In this document: in pieces, positions 29,687-37,453 of the stretch
Position numbering within the stretch: position 1 is the first letter of the stretch
Layout of the letters: every line of letters begins with the position of its first letter
Assembly (NCBI RefSeq): GCF_025628985.1
Contig: NZ_JAOTEM010000003.1
Location: 248,001 to 312,000, forward strand
Length of the DNA: 64,000 bases
Origin: Chryseobacterium edaphi
Lineage (GTDB): Bacteria > Bacteroidota > Bacteroidia > Flavobacteriales > Weeksellaceae
Direction: 5' to 3'
Program-made: the position numbers and the translations under genes
The notes under the pieces: model-generated
What the model was told of the DNA's origin: nothing
What the model saw: only the letters and a program-made list of their open reading frames with translations
Database searches by the model: none

Positions 29687-30508
29687 TTAATTGGTATAAG
29701 TTACTAATTCTGCTACATCAACTTTGAACAATGATCTAAGTGCAAAGGCATTTGATTTATTATTTGTCACAATAGGAGCTGGACCATAACTAGGTATATT
29801 GACACCAATTCTAAAATAATTATTGGCTACGTCTGAGGAAGAAATCTTTCGGCACGCAACATCAAAAACATGCAAGCCGACAGAAACATTATCTTCAGTA
29901 TAATTTAAAGTATAAATACCCTGAACAGGAGTAGCGTCTACAGTAGTAATACCATCCGGACGAAGTGCCACCAGCTTAGTGTCCTTAAATATTCCACAAA
30001 TAAAATTAACAGATGCACCAATTCCAACTGATTTATTAACCAACTCAACCCCAGACTGAAGCTGATAAGTAACTTTATTCTCAGAAGACCTTACCTGAAT
30101 ATTGGTAGTGAGATTTGTAATTTTGATCCATGATGCAGAAAAATCTTCACCTATGGCACTGACTGCCGGAGTTGACGGTGCTACACCATCGGAAAGCGTT
30201 GTAATTCCACTTTGATCATTTTTCAGGTAGGTATTCACTAACTTATATTGTGTATTTTCCATAAATGGAATTCTCACACTCTTCCAACTAGGAGGTTGAC
30301 CAGAACCACCAGAAACTAAAACCTGATCTACGGTTCCAGAATCCAAATTACCAGGAGTTGTAGTACTTGGCACTATAAGCGCTTTTCGAAGTGCAACATC
30401 ACCGTTTACATCCACAACAGCTTGCGGAGTTGTAGTATTAATTCCCATTTGTGCATTTATATAACTACACAAGAAGAAAAATAATAATTTAAATATATTA
30501 TTAGACAT
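29687..30508 (-). CDS. Secreted fibre-like protein (cassette C, second gene)
   Basis: 273 aa with a signal peptide (about residues 1-19, ending SYINAQ). It has the head MGINTTTPQAVVDVNGDVAL, then VLVSGGSGQPPSWKSVRIP. A middle CGIFKDTKLVALRPDG stretch and late VACRKISSS align with the other two proteins of this cassette. It follows the RPPP-tail gene by 64 bp. The three in-line paralogues could assemble into one hetero-oligomeric fibre, but nothing in the sequence proves this. Confidence 0.82.
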   Translation of the reverse strand: MSNNIFKLLFFFLCSYINAQMGINTTTPQAVVDVNGDVALRKALIVPSTTTPGNLDSGTVDQVLVSGGSGQPPSWKSVRIPFMENTQYKLVNTYLKNDQSGITTLSDGVAPSTPAVSAIGEDFSASWIKITNLTTNIQVRSSENKVTYQLQSGVELVNKSVGIGASVNFICGIFKDTKLVALRPDGITTVDATPVQGIYTLNYTEDNVSVGLHVFDVACRKISSSDVANNYFRIGVNIPSYGPAPIVTNNKSNAFALRSLFKVDVAELVTYTN

Positions 30509-30572
30509 TTGATTTGAATTGAATTTAAAAAAAAATTAGAACTGTTATATCGACAGTTATATAGTATATAAA

Positions 30573-31229
30573 TTAACAATTCAAAGGTGGCGGTCTTACA
30601 GAGTTGACCGAAGGAAAATGATTATTTAAAGATTCGCTGTTGTAATGTGTAAATTTTAACGCGTGTAAATAATTTATGGCACTCTTTACAGAATAAATTT
30701 TATCTGATGCCTGAATTTTTGAAAAGTCATTTTCATTATAACTTGGGGCAAGATAATTTTTTGAAATAAAATTAGAAGACAAGAAGTGTGATGACGACGG
30801 AAAACTAGTGAAATCAAACTTCCGGAAAGCCCCTTTTCGCTCTTCATGTTTTTTTATTTCTTTATCAACCGTTTTTATAGCTTCCTTTTGCTTTTTTTCA
30901 GCAGAGGCTTCTACTTCTTTTTTTAGATCTTTTTGAAGTATTATTGGTTTTGAAGAGTTAGCTTCAAGTACTTTGGCTGTGCTATTATTTTGAGGTACAA
31001 GATCAGCATTTTCCAAAACAATTACATTATTGCTAATCTGCTTGTTAAAAGCTTCGTCAGTAGAAAATAATTTTGCTCCGTCTTTTAAAACGACAGTTGC
31101 CTGTTCTACTTTATTTGGATTTTCAGATTTCTGAGCGTAAGAATACGAAATGCATAAAAAAATAAAGAATAATAATGAAATACGAAAGATTTTCAAATCA
31201 TGTTTTTGATTTAAATTTTTCACAAACAT
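30573..31229 (-). CDS. RPPP-tail secreted protein, cassette C first gene
   Basis: 218 aa from the ATG at 31229 (MFVKNLNQKHDLK...). The frame opens at 31256, but MKNLNQK at the same place in cassette B supports the later start. The signal peptide ends SYSYAQ. The blocks are GAKLFSTDEAFNKQISNNVIV, helix EAIKTVDKEIKKHEERK, PSSSHFLSS, AINYLHALKFTHYN and the tail SVRPPPLNC, which ends uniquely in cysteine. It is closest to the cassette B protein, including the KSENPNKVEQA stretch after the signal. Export is predicted and the function is unknown. Confidence 0.82.
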   Translation of the reverse strand: MFVKNLNQKHDLKIFRISLLFFIFLCISYSYAQKSENPNKVEQATVVLKDGAKLFSTDEAFNKQISNNVIVLENADLVPQNNSTAKVLEANSSKPIILQKDLKKEVEASAEKKQKEAIKTVDKEIKKHEERKGAFRKFDFTSFPSSSHFLSSNFISKNYLAPSYNENDFSKIQASDKIYSVKSAINYLHALKFTHYNSESLNNHFPSVNSVRPPPLNC

Positions 31230-31274
31230 ATGATAAAAAAAGAAAACTTCTCGCAATTATAAATTATTATCATA

Positions 31275-31311
31275 CAAAAATAACAATTATAATGATTTTA
31301 ATCATATTATT
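31275..31311 (-). promoter_or_regulatory. Cassette C promoter and operator-like dyad
   Basis: TATTTTTG (minus strand, 31275-31282), then three bases, then on the minus strand AATAATATG-N8-CATTATAAT (31286-31311). A further flank, GTTAA(T/C)nTAAAAATAATATG, is shared almost base for base and at identical spacing with cassette B. Confidence 0.6.
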
Positions 31312-31420
31312 TTTACATTAACAAATTGATATATATCATTTTTAATTTCATGTAAATAAATATGATGGTTACAATTATTCTTTTATGTAAAAAATGTCAA
31401 TTATAGAGTTGTAAAAATTA

Positions 31421-31448
31421 AAAATCCACTTCTTTGGAAGTGGATTTT
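31421..31448 (-). terminator. Terminator of cassette B
   Basis: AAAATCCACTTC-tttg-GAAGTGGATTTT, a perfect 12-bp stem, 15 bp after the stop at 31464. Confidence 0.85.
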
Positions 31449-31463
31449 TAGATATTATTCTCA

Positions 31464-32009
31464 TCAACTATCTGCTCTCCAATAAGACCACACAGTACCG
31501 TTGTAAACACAGAAAAGTTTTTTAACCGGATCGAAAACAATCATTCCCGGCGCAGGACTTTTAATATTATCAGCAGGATTTTCAACTAAAGGCGGAATCA
31601 TTGCTTTGTTGGTATCGGCAAGAACTAAAATACCCGGCGTATCATCCGCTAAAACACCGCCAATCTGAGATTTTGCAGTTGATTGCTCTACAGCAGGATT
31701 TGCCTGTATCGGTGCATTGACAACAGGATCACCGGTACGAACGCTAAGATCCACCCACGCACCGCTGTTTCTGGAAATTTTTACTCTGCTATCAGTACGG
31801 TCAAAAATAAGTGCTCCTCCTTTTAAATTGGTTCCCGGATTCAGGCTTACATTTCCTGAAGCCGTTACCCAAGGTAAAATTAATCCTTTAGGACCAACTC
31901 CAAACTCCAACGAAACTCCCGTTTGAGTAGCCTGTTTTCCTATCGCCACTTGTGCAGATAACGTCACCGCACAAGATATTCCTAAAATTATTGAATATTT
32001 AAATTTCAT
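31464..32009 (-). CDS. Secreted protein with YDT-NG-W-type modules (cassette B, third gene)
   Basis: 181 aa with a signal peptide (about residues 1-19, ending VTLSAQ). It is a diverged paralogue of the cassette D and E small proteins. It starts VAIGKQATQTGVSLEFGVG, has GGALIFDRTDSRVKISRNSGAW in the middle, and ends PGMIVFDPVKKLFCVYNGTVWSYW. It lies 18 bp downstream of the 1419-aa gene, the same spacing as in cassette D. The last module contains a cysteine that the D and E proteins lack. The role is unknown, and the constant pairing with the large protein is the main clue. Confidence 0.8.
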   Translation of the reverse strand: MKFKYSIILGISCAVTLSAQVAIGKQATQTGVSLEFGVGPKGLILPWVTASGNVSLNPGTNLKGGALIFDRTDSRVKISRNSGAWVDLSVRTGDPVVNAPIQANPAVEQSTAKSQIGGVLADDTPGILVLADTNKAMIPPLVENPADNIKSPAPGMIVFDPVKKLFCVYNGTVWSYWRADS

Positions 32010-32027
32010 TTGTTTAATCTTTTAAAA

Positions 32028-35000
32028 TTAATTTTCATCAGGACATGATTGAGTATCGAAACACTTCCAGCCTGTTCTTGTACCATCAATATTCACTCTC
32101 ATACAGTCACTTCTGGTATCGTAATAAGTCATTCCAATTATCGGAGAAGTTATTACTGGAGTTCCTCCTACGGCAGAAAGAGGTTCACCAGGATTGACTG
32201 TCGGAGCACTTGGCATTCTGTTCATGACAAAGGCTTTCGTATTCGCTTCAAGCGCCGTCCATCCATTATTTCTCAGCATTGGCCAATTAGAATTATTTGC
32301 TCCCGCTCTATTGAAAGCGGTAATACCGTGCAATGTAGGATTGTCTGTACCTGTTGTTGTCGTAGGTGTCTTGTAACACTTACAGTCATTCAAAGTATTG
32401 TTTTGAGAATTTCCACTACCCTGACCTGCAGCCTGAGTATAATTTGTAATTACCGGTGTAGCAGTAGGAACATTAGGAACTCCAGATGCATTTACTCCTG
32501 TATTGATTCTATTGCTTGTAATATAAGTTGCTCCGGTCGTGAAATTTGCGCCACCTTCAATAACATCAGGACAGCCGTCACCATCAGAATCTAAATCTAA
32601 TCTATTTGGAATACCATCTTTATCGCTGTCACATTCAGGGAAAATTCTGATAAAAAAAGTACTGTATTCTGTAGTCACAGCATTGTTCGTAGAAACACCA
32701 ATTACTTTAGGATTAATTTCAGTATTTATAACTCCATATGCAAGTACACCATTTTCAGTTGCTGCAGTCGTATGTCGTACAAAATAAGTTCTACCTGTGC
32801 TTCCGCTTTGCCAGTTGCCGGTGTTTGGCTGAGTATTGATATTATATAAATTACTTGCCGTTAAATGAGAACCATCATAGAATTTTATACTTCGCTCCTG
32901 AAGACCATAATATTCCTGTCCGTGCTCAATAGCAACATACGATCCTAAAGTACCTGTCACTCTCACTCTTGTATCTCCAATCCCATTTCTTCCTGATACA
33001 TAAAATACATTGGATGAAGGATTAGAAGTTGCATTCGGATGTACATGTGCATTTTCTACAGTTACAATAATAGATCCTGCAGGTAATCCAAAGAACGAAC
33101 TGTAATCCCGGGTTGCAGTCTGGTTGGTAGCTCCGGCTGTCGTAAGACCAAAATCTGACGGACGCAACTGTAAAAATTTAGTATTATCAGAAGTTGATCC
33201 AGGAATTGCAGGAACTGCAGTCGAAAAGTTATTACCTACATATGATGCTAAATTTAAAGAACACTCATTTGTATCTAAAATACCATCATTATCATCATCT
33301 AAATCTTGCCAATCAGGAATAAGATCACCATCAGAATCTGTACAATCATTTTTGCTTCCGTCTTGTGAACGCCCAATTCCCTGTCCTCCATTTGCAGCAG
33401 TGGGAATACCATTGGCATCTACAGCTCCTGAAATTTGATTATTCGAGTTTAATTGACCACTTGTAATATTTGCTGCGCCTTCAATCGCATCGAAACAACC
33501 GTCACCATCGCTATCCGTATCAAAATGATCCGGAATTCCATCACCATCCGTATCCAACATACATTGACCGACAGTTTTAGCTGCATTAATATTAATATAA
33601 GTATTTCCGGCATCTTCTTCTACCAAAAGAATATCAATTTTATCTCCTAAAGCTACAGTTACCGTTACAAAATTTGTCACCGGCAAAGAAGTATTATATA
33701 CATTTTGTCTTGAAGCCACTTTTACCCCATTTACATAAACAAAGACGTGGTTATCTGCATTGATCAGGTTGTATTGATAAGTACCCACTTCATCTGCATT
33801 GATTGTTTTTGAAAACAAAACCGCATAGTCACGAGATGGAGGACTCAGTGCCGTACCGCGATAATTCACCATATCAACATTAGTTCCTGAAATATTTCCG
33901 GAAGCATCAAAATTAACATTGAAAGCATTTAAAGTACTCGCATTTTCTATGTAATCAAATGTTGCAACTTGGGTAAATCCTGCTGTCGGAAAAGTTGTAC
34001 TTCCGTTAATTTGCGTCCAAGAATCTAATGCTGCAGTACTATTATAAACAAACCCTTTGTAACCTGATAAACTTAAAATAGAATCAGGACCACAAGCTTT
34101 TTCATCGCTATCTAAAATACCATCATTATCGTCATCCAGATCTAGATTGTTCGGAACACCGTCTAAATCATTATCATTACATCTGTTCTGCGCTGCATTT
34201 TGAGAGGCGCCAATTCCGAGGCCTGTTCCTGCAATAGTTGGAATTCCATTTGAATTCGTTGCACCCATAATGTAACCACTCGGAGCTTGCACAGGAGTTA
34301 CATTCCCTGTATTTTCAAAAGCATCAAAACAACCATCATTATCAGAATCTAAATCAAGCTGATTCGGAATTCCATCTCCATCCAAATCACACAATAATGG
34401 AGTGAATACGATATTGTCAATTCCTAAATCATTTCCTCCACCATTACTTTGAAGGTTATAAATTTCCAAATTGACGGTTGATGTTGTTGCTGTAAACTCT
34501 AATGTCAGTCTTCGCCAAATATCATCATTTGCCATATTTATACTATTGGAATTCGCAGTCGCCAATTGATTATTGGAACCATCTTTTATTGTCAACTGAA
34601 GACTTGGAACACTATTACCAGGCGTTTCAGCCAATCCGGCCATATCGAGCCTGAAACGATATGTAACGCCAGGAACAACATTCAAACCTGTCACTCTGTA
34701 GATCGGAGAAGCCGTCGTAACTGCAGAGTTGACATTAATCATGAGGAACCTTCCTGCTTTTGAACCACTTGTAATTTCATTGTAGCCTGCATCTAAATCA
34801 CCATTAGCATTTGTTTTTGTATAAAAAACTGTTTGTGTCTCAGAAGTAGTTACAGAATAATTACCATCAGACGGATTTACTGCTGCATATCCATGACCTA
34901 CCACATACGGATCTGTACCGGTTGTCGAACCCGTACCGAAATCATTACTGAATATAGGAGGTCCTTCTACTTTTGCGCTGGCAATACAACTATTTTCAAC

Positions 35001-36287
35001 AGTATCTAAAATTCCATCATTATCATTATCCAGATCTGCACTGTTAAGAATTCCGTCACCATCAGTATCAGAAGAGAAAACCTGGGCAGAAGATGTGTTG
35101 TTTGCACTATTAGGATCATTTACAGTTAAATCACTTGTAATGGTTGCCGTATTTAGGTAAGATCCATTTCTGGTCATTGTACCTATGAGAGAAAGCGTTG
35201 CATTCGCACCATCAATTAATGTTCCTACCGTCCAAACTCCATTAGCTGAGTTATAAGATCCTACAGATGTCGTTGCACTTACAAAAGTGAATCCGGAAGG
35301 CAGTATATCATTAACTACAACATTCGTATTATTAGAGGCTCCTCTATTTGCTGCAATGATTGTAAAAGTAACATTTCCTCCTACTGTAGGATTATTGGTG
35401 CTTACAGATTGTGTTACCTGCAGGTCAGATTCTCCTGCAGACAAACCAATTAGGAATGAATCCGTATTAGTCCATGTAACTGCAGTTGCATTTCCTCCAT
35501 TTCGATTACCATAGACTTCTAAAACAATAGTTTTAATATCATTACTTTGAAATCTGACAGTTCCTCTTGCAGAGTTGGCTGCATCAGGAGTTGTGGTACC
35601 AGTATAACTGTTATTAATCGTTTTACCTGCATTGGTAACAGTAAGATTTGTACCAGATAAACCTAGAATCGTTGTTGAAGAAAGTATCTCTGCTCCAGAA
35701 GAATTTAATACAGATTTTACTGTAAATTCCGCTGTAACAGATGCTCCGGTTCCGGCTTCACCCAATCCTTTAAAGTGTAAATTAGGATTATGAGTTCCCC
35801 TACTTAAATTTATAGTTATCTCACCAAGCTTCACTCTGCCATTTCCTGCCTGACTTCCTGCTGAAGCCAAACTTGCCTGAATTGAAGCTGCATAATTTGA
35901 TGCTACATCTATACCTGTTCCGTTGGTTGCAACACCATTACTTGTATATTGACCATTATCACTTCCGGTATTTCCAAAAGCATTCATTAATGAATAAAAT
36001 GGCACAACTCCAGCTGTTCCAAATCTTACAGCATTTGTGAAATTTGTTGAATTCACAATATAACTAACTGTCAATGGAGTCGGCGTACTGTAATTGACTA
36101 ATGTAGTTCCTGTATTATTATTGGTGTCTTTTTGTAAAGCAACTGTCAAATTTGTAGAAGTTGCAGTACTGGGAGTAACATTTCCCATTTCAAGATCGGG
36201 ATAAGTTTGAGAAAAAACAACACCGCTTATCAATCCCATAAGCAAGATTAGCTGCTTTTTATAATATCTCGTATTTTTAAATTTCAT
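32028..36287 (-). CDS. Giant secreted TSP3-repeat protein with DUF11 domain (cassette B, second gene)
   Basis: 1419 aa. The signal peptide covers about residues 1-26 (ending GVVFSQ). Residues 30-285 form a beta-rich N-terminal domain. A DUF11-type repeat lies at about 287-405 (DLQVTQSVSTNNPTVGGNVTF). Five TSP3-like Ca-binding blocks then start at about 406 (DTDGDGILNSADLDNDNDG), separated by lectin- or jelly-roll-like modules. The last 130 residues are the shared Cys-rich domain: CKCYKTP, HGITAFNRAG, WTALEANTKAFVMNRM and MTYYDTRSDC, ending QSCPDEN. It is the longest and most diverged of the three paralogues. No T9SS type A motif is seen, so the export route after the Sec step is unclear. Confidence 0.9.
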   Translation of the reverse strand: MKFKNTRYYKKQLILLMGLISGVVFSQTYPDLEMGNVTPSTATSTNLTVALQKDTNNNTGTTLVNYSTPTPLTVSYIVNSTNFTNAVRFGTAGVVPFYSLMNAFGNTGSDNGQYTSNGVATNGTGIDVASNYAASIQASLASAGSQAGNGRVKLGEITINLSRGTHNPNLHFKGLGEAGTGASVTAEFTVKSVLNSSGAEILSSTTILGLSGTNLTVTNAGKTINNSYTGTTTPDAANSARGTVRFQSNDIKTIVLEVYGNRNGGNATAVTWTNTDSFLIGLSAGESDLQVTQSVSTNNPTVGGNVTFTIIAANRGASNNTNVVVNDILPSGFTFVSATTSVGSYNSANGVWTVGTLIDGANATLSLIGTMTRNGSYLNTATITSDLTVNDPNSANNTSSAQVFSSDTDGDGILNSADLDNDNDGILDTVENSCIASAKVEGPPIFSNDFGTGSTTGTDPYVVGHGYAAVNPSDGNYSVTTSETQTVFYTKTNANGDLDAGYNEITSGSKAGRFLMINVNSAVTTASPIYRVTGLNVVPGVTYRFRLDMAGLAETPGNSVPSLQLTIKDGSNNQLATANSNSINMANDDIWRRLTLEFTATTSTVNLEIYNLQSNGGGNDLGIDNIVFTPLLCDLDGDGIPNQLDLDSDNDGCFDAFENTGNVTPVQAPSGYIMGATNSNGIPTIAGTGLGIGASQNAAQNRCNDNDLDGVPNNLDLDDDNDGILDSDEKACGPDSILSLSGYKGFVYNSTAALDSWTQINGSTTFPTAGFTQVATFDYIENASTLNAFNVNFDASGNISGTNVDMVNYRGTALSPPSRDYAVLFSKTINADEVGTYQYNLINADNHVFVYVNGVKVASRQNVYNTSLPVTNFVTVTVALGDKIDILLVEEDAGNTYININAAKTVGQCMLDTDGDGIPDHFDTDSDGDGCFDAIEGAANITSGQLNSNNQISGAVDANGIPTAANGGQGIGRSQDGSKNDCTDSDGDLIPDWQDLDDDNDGILDTNECSLNLASYVGNNFSTAVPAIPGSTSDNTKFLQLRPSDFGLTTAGATNQTATRDYSSFFGLPAGSIIVTVENAHVHPNATSNPSSNVFYVSGRNGIGDTRVRVTGTLGSYVAIEHGQEYYGLQERSIKFYDGSHLTASNLYNINTQPNTGNWQSGSTGRTYFVRHTTAATENGVLAYGVINTEINPKVIGVSTNNAVTTEYSTFFIRIFPECDSDKDGIPNRLDLDSDGDGCPDVIEGGANFTTGATYITSNRINTGVNASGVPNVPTATPVITNYTQAAGQGSGNSQNNTLNDCKCYKTPTTTTGTDNPTLHGITAFNRAGANNSNWPMLRNNGWTALEANTKAFVMNRMPSAPTVNPGEPLSAVGGTPVITSPIIGMTYYDTRSDCMRVNIDGTRTGWKCFDTQSCPDEN

Positions 36288-36352
36288 TATAAAAAAGTAT
36301 TAACAAACTCATTTGACATGAGAATGATTATTAATAAAAAATTTCTTATTTA

Positions 36353-37000
36353 TTAAATTAATACCGGTGGTGGCCTCACAGAAAAGACAGTAGAAAAACA
36401 AAAATCTAAGGATGTATTGTTATAATATACATATTTCTGAGAATGCAGAAAATCTAATGCTAATTTTACAATATTGATATGAGCTGCAAGAAATGTTTTA
36501 GAAAAATTGAAATTATTGTATTCTAATACTACAGAATTCTTACTTATGCGAGTTGAAGCAAGAAATTCATCAGAGGATGAATTTTTTTTAAGATCATTGA
36601 TTACAAAAGTTTTTTTCCTTACTTCATGCTTATCAATTTCTTTTTTAATTTTCTTTAATTCCTCTTTCTGTTTTTTTTGTATTGAAGCTTGCAGGTTTTC
36701 TTTAAAATCTTTTTTAAACTCTTCAGGTTTTATAGAAGATTCCGTAAGTATTTTATCGTTAGTATTATTTCCCTTATCAGGATCAACATTCTTCAGAATA
36801 ATTACATGATTGCTAATTTGCTTATTAAAAGCTTCGTCGGTTGAATAAATTTTAGCACCATTTTTTAAAACAACAATTGCCTGTTCAACCTGAGTTGGAT
36901 TTTCTGATCTCTGCGCATATGCATTAGAAAAGCAGAAGAATGTAAAGGACAGAAGGGTAATAAAAAATCTTAAATCAGTTTTTTGATTTAAGTTTTTCAT
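36353..37000 (-). CDS. RPPP-tail secreted protein, cassette B first gene
   Basis: 215 aa from the ATG at 37000 (MKNLNQKTDLRFF...). An upstream frame to 37033 is open but leaves almost no leader after the promoter box. The signal peptide ends SNAYAQ. The blocks are GAKIYSTDEAFNKQISNHVII, helix ELKKIKKEIDKHEVRKKTF, LDFLHSQKYVYYNNTSLDF and the tail SVRPPPVLI. The PSSSHF block is altered to SSSDEF. It lies 65 bp before the 1419-aa gene. The family is not recognised. Confidence 0.82.
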   Translation of the reverse strand: MKNLNQKTDLRFFITLLSFTFFCFSNAYAQRSENPTQVEQAIVVLKNGAKIYSTDEAFNKQISNHVIILKNVDPDKGNNTNDKILTESSIKPEEFKKDFKENLQASIQKKQKEELKKIKKEIDKHEVRKKTFVINDLKKNSSSDEFLASTRISKNSVVLEYNNFNFSKTFLAAHINIVKLALDFLHSQKYVYYNNTSLDFCFSTVFSVRPPPVLI

Positions 37001-37052
37001 AAAGATATTAACAGAAAATAAAAGACCCTTCAATTATAATTATTTACCGGTG

Positions 37053-37089
37053 CAAAAATACACATTATAATGAATTACAACATATTATT
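37053..37089 (-). promoter_or_regulatory. Cassette B promoter and operator-like dyad
   Basis: TATTTTTG (minus strand, 37053-37060), then AATAATATG-N8-CATTATAAT (37064-37089, read on the minus strand). The 48 bases ending at the -7 box align without gaps to those of cassette C. Confidence 0.6.
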
Positions 37090-37410
37090 TTTATGTTAAC
37101 TCACTGATATTTATCAAATTACAAAAAATGGATTTTATAATAAATTAACCTTAAAGAAACATACAGGTTTTATATTTTTATAACATCTCTCTTTCAATAT
37201 ATTATTTTCAATTCAAAACATTTGTTTAGTTAAAAATAACCCAAGTAGGGAATGGATCATTTTTTTTCAAATTTTGACAATTTCAATTATCTTTTTGGGT
37301 AGTAAAGATGATTTTCATTCATATTTTAAAATAGTTTATCCCGATTTGACTGCGTCAGAATCCATTTCTCAAGATTTTTTTTACAAAATAATTCTCATGT
37401 CACAAAAAAA
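37090..37410. other. Intergenic spacer between cassettes A and B
   Basis: About 320 bp of AT-rich sequence with no gene on either strand. I see no further promoter, repeat or RNA structure that I can support. Confidence 0.4.
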
Positions 37411-37428
37411 CCACCCAAAAAAGGGTGG
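37411..37428 (-). terminator. Terminator of cassette A
   Basis: CCACCC-aaaaaa-GGGTGG hairpin with flanking A/T runs, 25 bp after the stop at 37454. This stem differs from the CCACTTC stems of cassettes B-E. Confidence 0.75.
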
Positions 37429-37453
37429 CTTCAAATAATAAAAAAAACAAAAA

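Noticed and set aside
18158..36287. Repeated DNA in the TSP3 genes as a CRISPR array
   Set aside because: The repeats are in-frame, irregularly spaced protein-coding motifs within open frames, and no cas genes are present.
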